From positions 868,132 to 932,131 of the forward strand of contig NW_022985441.1 of assembly GCF_010093595.1 (NCBI RefSeq): a stretch of 64,000 bases of DNA, in the 5' to 3' direction. This document shows, piece by piece, positions 9,940 to 21,711 of this stretch. The notes under the pieces are model-generated. The model had not been told where the DNA came from and did not search any database. It worked only from the letters and a program-made list of their open reading frames with translations. Position numbers and translations under genes: made by a program. How positions within the stretch are numbered: position 1 is the stretch's first letter; each line of letters opens with the position of its first letter. This stretch comes from Mytilinidion resinicola. Taxonomy: Eukaryota; Ascomycota; Dothideomycetes; Mytilinidiales; Mytilinidiaceae.

Positions 9940-12900
9940 ATGATTTCCACCAGTCTTCATCAGTACACCCCGGCCTTCAGCAACCTGCCATCGCCGAATC
10001 TGGTCCACCACGACCAACACCAGCATTCTCACAGCCAGCACATGGGCCAGTCAAGACTGGATGCCCTCGCCCATAGCTCTCAGTACACCCTCCACTGCCA
10101 GCAGCCACGCCACGTCCTTCCTACGGGAAAAGGCATTGTCAAACCGCGCCACCACGGCTTCAGTAATGGGCCCATCGCAGCAGCTCCCCGCAGCCAACGC
10201 GACGCCATGCTCCACGACCGCTCAGGGCGTTCTTCGGCCTCAGGGCCGGTGCGGCGACGGATCAGCCGTGCATGCGACCAGTGCAATCAGTTAAGGACCA
10301 AGTGCGATGGAAAGAGTCCTTGTGCGCATTGTATGGGTGCGTATGCGAGTGTGCGTGATGTCCTACGTATTAGAAGCTAATAGGTCTCAGAATTCGGTCT
10401 GACGTGCGAGTACGTGCGGGAACGCAAGAAGAGAGGGAAAGCGTCTAGAAAGGACATCTCCCAGCAAACCGCATCAGCAGCGGTAGCTGGCACCAATCCG
10501 GAGCCTTCCTATGGCAGTCCACGATCTCGTGACGGATTTTCTTCTGGAGACCAAGGCCTCACTGATTCAACCATAGGAGGCCATGAAGGGATGCTTGGGC
10601 CACGCTCAATCATCGATCTTCCGCCGCCAGATCTACCCCTTCCAAGGTCTTCTAGCATGGCTGGTAGCCGTAATATGGACGGCGGTGCCATGTACGGTGG
10701 CATCAATCCAATGTCACGAAATATGAGTCTTTCAGCCATCGACGGCATGTCCGACTATGGCTCTTTGGACGACTTCAACCGCTGCATGATGCATCCTTCT
10801 GCTGCAGCACCTGGCCATCCAACGATGCAGAGTGGTGCTGACGTACTCCCTCATCCCATTATCCCGTCAAATAACATTCAAGAATACTCTGACAGCCCCT
10901 ACTCCATGATGAGCCCCAAAAACCGACGAGCTCCGCCGAACGCATACCGCATGCCTACTAGCGAGTCGCCAATGCCAGGGTTTATGGGAAACTCTCCAGT
11001 CTCCGGCTCACCCGGTTGGCTGTCATTGCCATCGCCATCAGCCACAATGTACGTAGTAGCACCATCTTTGCGCTATCCGGTACTGCAGCCATTGGTGCCA
11101 CACCTAACGAACATCATTCCACTCTCACTTGCTTGCGATCTCCTGGACCTGTACTTTCAAAGCTCTTCGTCTGCCTTCATGCAGCCGTTGTCTCCATACG
11201 TTCTTGGCTATGTCTTTCGCAAACGATCTTTCCTACGGCAAAACCACCCAAGAATATGCAGTCCGGCTTTGCTTGCAAGCATGCTTTGGATAGGAGCGCA
11301 GACCAGCGAGTCGCCATACCTCACATCACCGCCCTCGGCTCGGGGTAAGATTTGCGAAAAGCTCCTGGAACTTACTGTTGGACTGCTCAAGCCGCTCATC
11401 CACTCTTCAGCAAGTAGCGAGGCCAGTTCAACATACACTAATGCTATCATCAACGGCGTCGCATTAGGAGGGTTTGGGGTAGGAGCACAAGAAACCAAGC
11501 GCCACGGCTCCCCTGGGGCGACCAGTGGGCTTGACGACGTTGCCACGTACATGCACCTCGCAGTTGTCGTATCTGCTAGCGAGTACAAAGCTGCCAGTCT
11601 TCGGTGGTGGAACGCTGCATGGTCTTTAGCGAGGGAGCTAAAACTGGGCAGGGAGGTTCCACCAGATCTAATGCCGCTTGATCAAGGCGGGGATGAAGAT
11701 GCAAATGCTCCTAGAGAGATTGACATGGACATGAACCACAACATACCCAGAGGTCAAACGAATGGTGCTCAAACCAACCCTTCTATAACGACTGAGGAGC
11801 AAAGAGAGGAGCGAAGGCGGATTTGGTGGTTGCTATACACGATGGATCGCCACTTGGCGCTCTGCTACAATAGGCCACTGTTTTTGTTGGACGTCGAGTG
11901 CGATGGCCTACTTCAACCGGTAGATGACTCCCTATGGCAGGCTGGCGAGTATTTCAACGGGGACTCCGCTCAATCGTTTCCAGATTCAACCTCCCCATAT
12001 CTACGACGACGAGGTCCAACTTCCGAATGCACTGGATACAGTATATTCGGATATTTCCTACCTTTGATGACGATCCTGGGCGAAATCGTCGACCTCAATC
12101 ACGCGCGCAACCACCCGAGGTTTGGCCTGCGTTTTCGAAGCGGCTCCGACGGGGACGACCAAGCCGCCGAGGTTGTAAAACAGTTGGAAGCATATGGAGA
12201 GAGTCTTGAAGAGTTCAAGGTCCGGGGCCTTTCTGAAGCGAACGTCGAAGCCTCAACTCTAAACCAGTACGAAGTCAGCACCCCTTCAGCACGGTCCGTC
12301 AACTCATCAACGTCTCGAATCCACGAATCAATTCTGCAAACAAAAATCGTGTTTGCGTATGGCACGCACCTAATGCACACATTGCATATCCTTCTAAATG
12401 GGAAATGGGATCCCATATCCCTTCTCGACGATAATGATCTCTGGATATCCTCCGAATCCTTCATCACTGCGACTGGCCATGCAGTCTCAGCCGCCGAGGC
12501 CATCAGCGATATTCTCGAGAACGATCCCGACCTTAGCTTCATGCCCTTCTTCTTCGGCATATACCTACTACAGGGCAGCTTCCTGCTCCTCCTGATAGCC
12601 GACAAGCTACAAGGCGAAGCTAGTCCTAGCGTTGTTCGAGCATGCGAGAGCATTGTTCGAGCGCACGAAGCGTGTGTTGTCACACTCAATACAGAATATC
12701 AGGTGAGACCGCTGTACTGCGTCTACTTTCCCCTGAGACTCTTCCTTCTTTAGCTTCAATCATCTGAAATGAGCGACATCATGGTCACTAACATGTCTTC
12801 TCGCAGAGGAATTTCCGCAAAGTCATGCGCTCGGCTCTCGCTCAGGTGCGCGGGCGCCTGCTGGAAGACTTCGGTGAACAGCAACTCCGCCGGCGTGAGG

Positions 12901-12950
12901 TGCTCGGGTTGTACCGATGGACGGGTGACGGGACCGGCCTCGCTCTCTAA
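9940..12950 (+). CDS. xlnR: Xylanolytic transcriptional activator XlnR/Xyr1
   Basis: Exons 9940-10336, 10391-12702 and 12807-12950 encode 950 residues, matching the length of Aspergillus XlnR. The first intron (54 nt, CTAAT branch) splits the zinc cluster, as in known xlnR genes. The Zn2Cys6 cluster is complete: Cys112, 115, 122, 128, 131 and 138, in [18 protein letters not shown] and CMEFGLTC, followed by [12 protein letters not shown]. The N-terminus carries the family LDxLAxxSQYxL motif and the C-terminus the near-invariant [15 protein letters not shown] and [13 protein letters not shown] segments. A central fungal-specific transcription factor domain lies around residues 330-700. XlnR is a nuclear activator of xylanase, cellulase and pentose-catabolism genes responding to D-xylose. 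Assignment is by motif recognition along the whole protein and is strong. The endo-arabinanase gene at 46.7 kb belongs to the wider class of hemicellulase genes. Confidence 0.96.
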
Positions 12951-13593
12951 CTCTGAATCCAAGCCCTACCGGCGATAGCAGATGGAAAGGGTTTGAATAC
13001 GACCTTGCTGGAATGACTCTTAGCACTCTGCTCAATGACAGCTTCGTCTCGGCGCGGTTTCTATTTAACTCCAGCACCATGCTGCTCCTCGTTACAAGAC
13101 CACATCTCTCGACCGCTCTTCTCGGTCTGCATCTTTCATTCTTTCATTGAACTAGGGTAGGGGCTGGGTAAGAAGTAGTCTGTTTTTTGGGGCAAAATCG
13201 CCTTGGTAACGTTTTCAGTCACGAACATCTTCGGTGGCGAAGGGGGGCTTCTGAATTGCCAAAAGTCATCCACATTCTCGGGTACAGGGAATCGCGAGCC
13301 GGCAAAAGAATACATGTTTTGAAAGCGTTTGAAAACTTCTGGTCGCTGGTTGCTGGTTTTCTTATCATATACCCATTTCACACAGCTTGTACAGCCTTCC
13401 ATGGTGGAGGCTCGTTTCAAATTCCCCAATCGCTACTTGTATACGTTTCATGGCCGTGGTCCAGCACATATCATATCATTTTTACATCTATACACCAAAT
13501 TCACCGAATTCACCGGCACACCGGGTGGCTATATTATACGCCTGGTGCTGCAGAGCATATACATGTATAACTGTAGTTCCCCGAAACACGCAA
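12951..13593. other. 3' flank of xlnR
   Basis: Probable 3' untranslated region of xlnR. A minus-strand frame of about 97 codons at 13136-13429 has fairly protein-like composition (KWVYDKKTSNQRPEVFKRF) but neither an intron nor any recognised motif. I leave it as an unproven antisense frame. Confidence 0.35.
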
Positions 13594-13884
13594 TCATGTT
13601 TTATATGCGGTTCCTCGTTGAAACGCGCAATGGTAGCTGATATCGGGCGAGGTGCAGTGGAGCCGTGAAACGTGTTTCAGATCTATGGCCGAATCGGTTC
13701 GGATCGAAGCGAGAACATGGAGGGGGACGTTGGTTCTAGTGATCTGCATTTGTCCCTCCGTCACTTCGACGTCAGATGAATACGACGGCCGCTCGTTGGT
13801 AGGATCCAGATAGCGAAGACTTCCGTTCTCGAGCGATAACACTGCGGGGAGTGGTCTATCGATTGATGACAATGCATTGCGCAT
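13594..13884 (-). CDS. Possible small hypothetical protein
   Basis: A 96-codon uninterrupted frame begins with ATG at 13884. Its mixed composition (SLENGSLRYLDPTNERPSY, EGQMQITRTNVPLHVLAS) looks more like a protein than most shadow frames nearby. There is no signal peptide, membrane segment or known motif. Just upstream on its strand is a GA-rich tract (the complement of the CT repeat at 13894-13917), which could act as a promoter element. It faces xlnR tail to tail. It may equally be chance; conservation would be needed to accept it. Confidence 0.25.
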   Translation of the reverse strand: MRNALSSIDRPLPAVLSLENGSLRYLDPTNERPSYSSDVEVTEGQMQITRTNVPLHVLASIRTDSAIDLKHVSRLHCTSPDISYHCAFQRGTAYKT

Positions 13885-13893
13885 CGATTAACT

Positions 13894-13917
13894 ACTCTCT
13901 CTCTTTCTCTCTCTCTC
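13894..13917. repeat. CT/GA microsatellite
   Basis: A run of CT dinucleotides with a single TTT interruption, 24 bp. Confidence 0.8.
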
Positions 13918-14548
13918 GACTCTTCCCATTTGATCTTCTTTTCTTAAGTTCGTCTTGGCACCCGATGTCACGTGCTAGATAACTCAGTTCACCGAAACGC
14001 TCAAAAATCTGATGAGTGCCCTATTCATAGATGCTGATAGGGCAACTGATGTACTCGCTAAGTTTGATGATATTTTCCAGAGATAGGTACTTATATCGGG
14101 AAGCTTTCTCAACAATATCCAAAGATACTTTTACCGCCTCTTCGCAACCCTCGCACGTGAATGTAAAGGTTCGAGGCTCGTGAAAGGGCTCTCAACTGGT
14201 ACGTAACTACATAGGCTCGTAGTGGATCGAATTCTTAGTTTAAAGAGCTATAGTATAAGGGTTACATTAACGTAACGCTCTTTCGAATTAAGTGACCTAT
14301 TCAATTGTTGAGCCAAGCGGCTTTCAGTTCTTCCTCGTTTCTAGTATAGACTATGAAAGAGGCCAGGCCTTGCCTCGCGATGAGATCTAGATTAGGCAAC
14401 TAGTCCGTGCCCTTCAGGTCCTTACATCTACACTGGAAAATCTTGAGTCCACAGTGCCTCATCATACAGCGTCATGATAATAGCAAATTCAGCGCACAAG
14501 TGACTCAATTTGCGAATCTGAGCAACAACGTTGTGTAAGGCACCTAAT
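13918..14548. other. Gene-free AT-rich stretch
   Basis: No open frame worth reporting. The composition is more AT-rich than the flanks and could be old repeat debris. Confidence 0.35.
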
Positions 14549-16679
14549 CTACGCTAATGGTGTACCCGGCACAGATTGGTAGCCTACCACAGCCCCCCCT
14601 TTCAACTCCACGTTGCTCTTTGCAGCAGCCGTTGACGACCTAAAAAGATCACCATCCCCGACAAGTACCGGCACGTCACCATCCTTCCCTTCCCATGGTC
14701 CAATACCCCTCGCTTCCAACGCCTGTCTCTGCAATTGCATTAGCCCCTGCTGCACCCACTCTTCCTGCATGCTCGCAAACCTCCCCCATCCAATCCACAG
14801 CACTAGCCTTGCGACGAACATATCCAGAAAAATCATCAGGGAGCCCACAGCCAAAATAATAGCTAGCCCTACAACGCTAAAGCTGGCATGATCTTTGCTT
14901 ATGACTTTCTGATTCTGACAAAGCGCCCTCATCCCGGCGTCAGCAGGCGGCTCTATCTGGGAGGGACTCCGCAAGCCCGGACGAATTGCAATGTCTGGTG
15001 GAGTTGCATACTCGACCACGCTTCTTTGAAGCATCGCAAGCGAGATGTTGTGCATATTCGCGGCCTCAACCTCCCATTGATTGTCAGGAAGGCTGGACGA
15101 ATACGACGTTGATCCCCAAAGATAGTCCTTTGCGAGCAGCAGGTCGTCTCCGAGCAATACCATTGTCAGCTGGAGTGACATACTCCACGCAGATTTCCAA
15201 AGAAGGGTGAAGGTTGAGGATTGTATTGAACTAAGATTAAGCGATTTGGTCGCTTCATTGCGGACATCGTACAGGCCTGTGAGAGGTGTGCATGTGGTAC
15301 GATGGGAGCAGAACTGGTATTGCTGCGTACAGCCTAGGAAAGAGGCAACGCGATTCGCAGACTTGAATCCGGGAAGGTCGGTGTTATTGGTGGCTCGATA
15401 GAGCGGATCCGTAACGTTACCGAGATAGGCGGCCCTGTTGATTATGGAAAGTATGGATACATCTGAGTCGGTGGTGTTGAGGTCCGAAATGGGAATATAG
15501 TCGCTCACGGAAGCGTCGCGTAAATAGGAATTAAACCACCTAGGGGTCAGTTAGGAGCTGGACTCGAGTAGCAGGGGAAAATAGGGTGGCTTTATCGGTA
15601 GCCAAAGACTTACGATATTGTGTAAGGCGGGGCAGGTAGTGATTGCGAGTAATTACTCCAGGCAAATGTTACATTGTCGGGAAAGGTCTGAGGTATGCTT
15701 TGTCCGAAACAGTACAACTTGAAGGTATCGCCAGGCAGGGCATCGTCAGCCTCGGGAGGTTGTATCCAGCCTGATGAATAGCGTTCTTCAATCAGGACGG
15801 GTGCGCAAGTAGTGACTCGCCGAATTTGAATGGAGTCTTCTTCACGAGCATTTAAGCCCATGTCGTCGTTCGAATCGACGAGGCCGGAGTCAAACTTCAG
15901 AGCGGGAGTTTCACAGACGCCGTCCGCGAAAGGACAGGGAGAATTTCGGGTGATGGTGGAATTCAGACGTGGTCGGACCATTGTAGAGCAAAGAGACGCA
16001 AACGTTCCCGTTTGCTCATCGTAGCAGGTCCTGGCATAACTAGCGCTCCGAGTGTAGCTCCATCAGCCAAGCACAGCTTGGGAATTCAGCGTGGCTAGTT
16101 GAGATTCATTGAACGAATCTTCGGGAGTGTTGATGGGATTTGGAACTGATTTTGGCCATCCGCAAACATCACTGCGGACGAGAGCTTGGTTACTCGTAGT
16201 AACCACGCGGGACGAGAATAAACCAGCGATGCCAAAGATGGCTAAGTGGACTAGGCAGATCAGAATGAGAGGCATCGATCGGGAAAATGTGCGGCGAGCA
16301 TGCTTCCTCCATAGCCATACAGTCTTCGTAGCCTCCCAGGCGGCGTTTGAACTACTAGCGGCGTTCCTTAGGAGTGCTTGTTGCTGATGATGGAGTCCGT
16401 CCTTCGCCCGCGAACTTGATCGGATTTGGTGTAGAACGAAGCAGACCACTCGCCAGAAGAAGCCGCCGGAAGCTTGCACGAACAGGGCGAGGAATGCGAC
16501 AAGAATAAGGCCCTGTGCCGCGGGAAGTGTAATAGTCGCGCCAAGGTATTTGCCGTCGCCTATAAAATATTCAGTAACTGTGGGACGGTAGTGTCGGCTT
16601 ATCGGGCGAAACCCGTGTAACTGAGAGTCGACCTACTCCAATTTATCCAAAAACCGTTATGAATACCACTGTCTCCCAT
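14549..16679 (-). CDS. Large fungal membrane protein of unknown function, with one in-frame TGA
   Basis: Exons 16679-16637, 16559-15614 and 15539-14549 join in frame (GTAGGT...TATAG, 77 nt; GTAAGT...CCTAG, 74 nt) for 660 codons. The short first exon (MGDSGIHNGFWINWS) leads into DGKYLGATITL and a first hydrophobic helix, as in a widespread Pezizomycotina orphan family. These have a cytoplasmic HQ-rich turn (RAKDGLHHQQQALLRNAASS), a second helix, a long extracytoplasmic N-glycosylation- and Cys-rich part, and a last helix near the C-terminus (VVGLAIILAVGSLMIFLDMF). Function is unknown; the plasma membrane is likely. The frame is interrupted by TGA at 16065-16063 between LNSQAVLG and WSYTRSASYARTCY. 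The only GT-AG options there (35 and 44 nt) break the frame. Either this allele is a pseudogene, or the base is an error (CGA to TGA would do it). Confidence 0.75.
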
Positions 16680-17981
16680 TTTTATAGTGACCTGCAGAGA
16701 AATCAATGTTCCAACATCCAGCGGGGAGGGGTTAGCGGCTACATGTAGTGCGGCAGCTGATTTCAGCCACATCAACAAAGTAAACCGTTTTCAGCTTTCA
16801 GCTCTCAGCTTCCTTAGCTCAGCCAATAAATCTACTGCAACTCTGTTGCTGAACGCCACGCCTAGAAGATAAGAATGCATAGCTTCGCACCAATAGCGCT
16901 GTCTTACGAGCTGGCAATGAGAAGAAAGCATGGCCTAGAACGCTCCAATTATACCCCAAAGTGTAAAATATGCTGGGTAAATTCCATTACAGTTCTTGGT
17001 AGAACTTTAACACTTTCCTCGCTTCAAGGGCACTTAACTGTGCTACTTACAGTTGTTCTACCTTTTGAACTATACCTAGAGGTGTTTGGATGAATGAATG
17101 ACTTATACCTGCGGGTAAGAGAGAGGGAAGTACCTTGGGAGCTCGCCAGATCATACTGCTGAAGGCCATTTTGAGAAGTGATAAGGAATTGATAGCGACG
17201 AGAAAAGAATATATACAGCCTGTGAATTCACGGGGCCACCATACACAGCCACAAACATGTGTATATATGGAGGGAACCCTAAAGTCGGACTTCCATCTGG
17301 AATATCTAGGTACAACATCTCGTAACCTCCTTCCCGACATTCCTCATGCTGCGTGTCGATTGAGCTGGATGTTGCATTGCACGCGCTAACGCTCAGCTGC
17401 TTCGTTTCTAATCAGAATTCGACGTCTTAGCTCTCTTTCAACCCTACTAAGCGTCGAAAAGGTTATGAGGGGCCATGCGAATATTTTGCATTTGGATTGG
17501 CGAGCAGTGGTTGACTCAATAAGTGACCGTGATCGGAACGCAGCTGCGAATAGCATCTTTTCGCAGTACATCTACAGGATGATGCTGCCTTTTTACGGTA
17601 ATGTTTAGGTATCGCTTCTGAGAATACTACACAGATCTAGATTTCTAAGGATGACAGAGGAGATTGAGTAGCTGTGGTGCGCGCAATGGCGATTATAGAT
17701 AGAACGATGCGATGGATGTTGCATCTGCAAATCTTTGACATGGCGAAGACGCCTTGAGGTGTTTATTACTCGAATGCCCTGGGTTCCTCACGATGTATAC
17801 CTAGGATTGTGCAGATGAACGAAGTCAGCGCGAAGATGCTTTGGAAGATGTTGTGCATAAATGCATTAGTCACCAATGCATGCACAACCTCCGAACCTCG
17901 GTCAATATCAGAAGGCAAAGCATCTCCATCCGCAACACGAGCAATGCGCGCCTGCTACCGATGTAATTCCTACACGCCAGT
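16680..17981. other. Divergent intergenic region
   Basis: No supportable gene in 1.3 kb between the divergent membrane-protein and PEX12 genes. Short frames at 16875-17093 and 17047-17340 have no protein-like character. Confidence 0.4.
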
Positions 17982-19472
17982 ATGGAGTTTATGTCGAGTC
18001 TGCAGAACGGTCTCGACGAGTTGAAGCCGTCCTTGTTTGGTGAGAAGCCCCCTAATCCAGCAGCTCCCTAATATCTCCCTAACGCCCCTCTGTCTATCTT
18101 CAATATCTAATGTAACGTCTTTCTAGAACTTCTTTCTGAACAACAACTGTCCTCTCTATTACCTCCCTCTCTCCGATACCTTTTGACTGTCGCCACTCTC
18201 CGGTATCCCCGGTACCTCCTCTCCGTCGCCAACTCCTTCGATGAGGTCTACGCGGTGCTCATGCTCCTGGTGGAGCGACACTTCCTCCGAACATACGGTG
18301 GCGGCTTCACCGAGAACTTCTACGGACTGAAACGCGAACGTGTGCTAAGGACCAAAGGCGGGGAGGTCCCGCGAGCACAGCTCGGCGCACCGAGCGATGT
18401 GCGCGAAACACTCAAGCTCCGGGACAGTGATGTCTGGCGGAACCTGGCCGTGATGGTGGGCCTACCGTACCTAAAACGAAAGCTAGATGAAAGCTACGAC
18501 ATCCATGCCGCGCATGCGAACGTGTTAGGCCCAACTTTCAACCGCAATCGCGACACATTACCGCCTGGGGCGAGTATAAAGCAACGGCTGATATTCTACT
18601 ACAAATGGTTCCTACGGCACATCTACCCGAGCGTGAACGCAGCGTACTACTTCTCCATGTTAGCATTCAACCTGGCGTATTTGTTCGACGGGTCGAAATA
18701 CCATTCGCCATTTATGTGGCTGATTGGGACTCGAGTACGGAGACTAGGAGAAGCTGACTACCACGCCATCGAATTGGCCACGAACCCAAGGCCACCACCA
18801 ACGCGGCCAGGCCGGATACCAGGCGAGGGAACATCGATCTTCAATCCTCGAACACTTGGCCGAACAGTATATCCACGCCTCCTCTCCTCTCTCCGCATCC
18901 TCCTTCCCACATCCATATTCGCCCTTAAGTTTCTAGAGTGGTGGCACGCGTCAGACTTTGCGCGGCAACTTTCCCGAAAAGCAGCTGAGAGCTTAGATTT
19001 ACCACCACCAGTCATATCAGGCCTTACCTCTACCACATTCTCAAAAAAGAAGCAGCAAAAGTCGCAATCGCAACCAGCATTAGACTCCGAGGAACCCTCC
19101 CTGTCGGAAAATAAGCCTTCACCTCCCATTGCTGCATCCTCCCTTCTTCCAATACTCACCGTCCCAACTCCACCATCCTCATCCCTGTGTCCAATTTGCA
19201 CGGGACCTATCGTCACTCCCACCGCTGCGCCGACTGGCTATGTTTACTGCTACACCTGCATCCATCGGTGGGTGGAAGGCACCCACGAGCGCCAAGTTGC
19301 GTTCATGGAGGGTTCGAAATTCGAAGGCGTCGATAGCAGTATGGAGGAAGAGGGTTGGGCAGCAGAGGAGGGCAGTCGAGAAGGGCGGTGGGAGAGCGGG
19401 AAAGGAAGGTGTGCGGTGTCGGGGAGGGTGGTGCTTGGGGGAACGGAAAGTCTAAGAAGAGTGATTATTTGA
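17982..19472 (+). CDS. PEX12: Peroxisome assembly protein 12 (peroxin-12)
   Basis: Exon 1 (17982-18039) and exon 2 (18127-19472) encode 467 residues. The N-terminus, [22 protein letters not shown] followed by [10 protein letters not shown] and [18 protein letters not shown], is the typical Pex2/Pex12 domain opening with its membrane segments. The C-terminal zinc-binding RING-like part is at about residues 372-396 ([10 protein letters not shown], then [15 protein letters not shown]). Pex12 works with Pex2 and Pex10 as the ubiquitin-ligase channel in the peroxisomal membrane that recycles the import receptor Pex5. A low-complexity Ser/Pro insert lies before the RING, and a Gly/Glu-rich tail follows it. 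The intron is 87 nt, with the ATG 58 nt before the donor; an intron at the start is usual for the family in fungi. Confidence 0.95.
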
Positions 19473-19743
19473 GCAGATTGATAGGCACGAAGAGGTGTTG
19501 GATAGCGTCTGGGCATTAGTCGCAAGCCCTGGAGCGTTGTATGATGTATGATAGGGATGTTTCCAAAATGATATCCAGAAGAGACTTGCTCAGACTCGAT
19601 TTGCTTCTTAGTAGCAGTGCCAGGAGCAGCAAATCCCTAGACCTCAGACAAGAGGCTGCTCAAGACCTTTAATAGCCATTTTGTGGTCAAATGTGGGTTC
19701 AAGAACCGCGTCTACTACCACACACTACCAAAAAAGAGACTAT
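19473..19743. other. 3' flank of PEX12
   Basis: No gene. It carries the T-run beyond the 3' end of the tRNA-like sequence (CTCTTTTTT on the minus strand). Confidence 0.4.
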
Positions 19744-19843
19744 TGACATCAGTGGGGTTCCACGCGACTCTCGTCAGTAGTGTTTTTGTATACGTTTTCA
19801 CGATCACCAAAACTACCGCCTTAGACCACTCGGCCATGATGTC
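19744..19843 (-). pseudogene. Class II (Leu/Ser-type) tRNA pseudogene, T-arm damaged
   Basis: On the minus strand a perfect 7-bp acceptor stem is present (GACATCA at 19843-19837 with TGATGTC at 19751-19745, plus discriminator A). It is followed by TG, a normal D-arm (GCCGAGTGGTCTAAGGC, an A box) and a 5-bp anticodon stem (GTAGT/ACTAC). The anticodon loop is enlarged, as by an intron. A long variable arm (GAC-GAGA-GTC) places it in class II, so Leu or Ser. The T-arm is broken: only GTGGAACCCCAC remains where a 17-nt arm with TTCGA should be, about five bases missing, so there is no B box. The apparent anticodon TGG does not fit a class II tRNA. A T-run (pol III terminator) follows. It is most likely a dead gene copy. 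Confidence 0.65.
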
Positions 19844-20417
19844 GCTTTTTGTACCTGAAGCGACCACGCCGTGTTGATGCTTTCGCATGAGGCTCTTCGG
19901 ATCTTTGTAGGGCGGAATTTAGTTCCTATAAAACCTAGATTCTCACTGTGAGTGGATATCGCAGGATATCGCATTGGTGACGCTGCGTCGGCGGTCTTTT
20001 CAAGGTGACTTGAACCTCTCAAATACCTCACGCTATGCGTCTTCGCTGTGAAACTGTGGACAACGTAGAAACGTCTTGTTGTTACAGGGGCTGCCGGAAC
20101 TTAACTTTTTTTTTTAGCAGATTTTCGAAATAGCTTCCCGATGATTTCCGGTTTCCAGCTAGGTCGATTTAAGTCCACTGGCAAAAATTCGAGGTCGCAA
20201 GAGAACACTCAATCATCAACCATCGAAAATAGGTCTTCGGCAAATGTTCCGGTCGATATGTCACCTAGGGTCAGGCTTTGGGCAAAGGGTCTTGGCAGAG
20301 TGACATCCAGCCATCCCCTCATTGGCTCCTTGCTTCTTCATCACCAAACATATATATCGCCATATCGTGGTTTTACTATGGCTTCCATCCTTCCCATCAC
20401 TTTTTCTTCGCACGAAA
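19844..20417. other. Upstream region of ACR3
   Basis: No gene. A TATA-like CATATATATCGCC lies at about 20348-20360, roughly 60 bp before the ACR3 start codon. Confidence 0.4.
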
Positions 20418-21711
20418 ATGAATACTGCAGAGCATTCTGTAGCGTCCGATCCACAACCCGATGCTGGGCTGGGGAGACTACCACAACATTCGATAGAAGA
20501 TGGACAAGATATTGAGAAGGGCGCCGTACCGCTTGCAAGAACTGAAGCACCAGGTAAGAGCGTTATTCCTTGCATATTTACTTATGTTAATCTTTCAGCA
20601 GTAGGAAATGGTGCTCCCGATCTACCACCCCTCCGAGGTCTCTCATTCCTCGACCGCTTCCTAGTCGTCTGGATCATTCTCGCCATGGCAATCGGCATCA
20701 TCCTCGGAAACACAGTCCCATCAACAGGGCCAGCCCTTCAAAAAGGCCAATTCGTAGGCGTCAGCGTACCTATAGGCAAGTCCCCATCCTTCAACCACTC
20801 AAACCCGTCTAACCGTCTCCCCAGCCGTCGGCCTCCTCGTAATGATGTACCCCATCCTCTGCAAAGTCCGCTTCGAAACCCTGCACCTCCTGCTCCGCTC
20901 CCGCGACCTCTGGATCCAAATTCTCATCTCCTTCATCCTCAACTGGATCATCGCGCCCCTCTTCATGGTCGCTCTCGCATGGGCCTTCCTCCCGGACCGC
21001 CAAGACCTCCGCGAAGGCCTCATCTTCGTCGGCATCGCGCGCTGCATCGCCATGGTCCTCATATGGACCGACCTCGCCAAGGGCGACGGCGACTACTGCG
21101 CCGTGCTCGTCGCGTTCAACTCGATTCTCCAAATCGTGCTCTTCGCTCCTTTCGCGGTCTTCTACATCAAGATCGTGAGCCACTCGTCGAGCGCGGTGAC
21201 GGTGAGCTACAGCAAGGTTGCGACGAGTGTTGCGGTCTTCCTTGGGATCCCGCTTGGGGCGGCCATCGTGACGAGGCTGGTGTTGAGGAGGGTGTTGGGG
21301 GAGGCGACGTACCAGCGGCGGTTTATACGGTATATTGGGCCGTGGTCGCTCATCGGGCTCCTCTACACGATCATCGTGCTCTTTGCGTCACAAGGGAGGC
21401 ATGTCGTTAACCAGATCACTTCGGTGTTAAGGGTCTGCGCGCCGTTGATCGTCTACTTCCTTGTCATGTTTAGTTTGACCGTGCTCCTGTGCTGGAAGCT
21501 CGGGTTTGGGTATAAAGTTTCTTGCACGCAAAGTTTTACGGCTGCGAGCAACAACTTTGAGTTGGCGATTGCGGTTGTAGTTGCGGTGTATGGAGCTTCC
21601 AGCGGACAGGCATTGGCGAGTACAGTTGGGCCGTTGATCGAAGTCCCGGTGTTGGTAGCTTTGGTGTATGTTCTGCAGTGGTTCAAGAAGCGGTGGGGAT
21701 GGAAAGATTAA
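20418..21711 (+). CDS. ACR3: Arsenite efflux transporter, ACR3 family
   Basis: Exons 20418-20553, 20599-20775 and 20825-21711 encode 399 residues, normal for Acr3. The protein has about ten hydrophobic helices. Conserved family segments are visible: VGLLVMMYPILCKVRFETL, GIARCIAMVLIWTDLAKGD with the thiol-binding cysteine in the fourth helix, and SFTAASNNFELAIA with the essential glutamate, followed by STVGPLIEVPVLVALVYV. It exports arsenite (and in some species antimonite) across the plasma membrane, driven by the proton gradient. The first intron is 45 nt, a multiple of three without a stop, so its retention would still give an open frame. The second intron uses a GC donor (GCAAGT...CCCAG, 49 nt). 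No arsenate reductase or arsenic regulator gene lies next to it. Confidence 0.95.
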
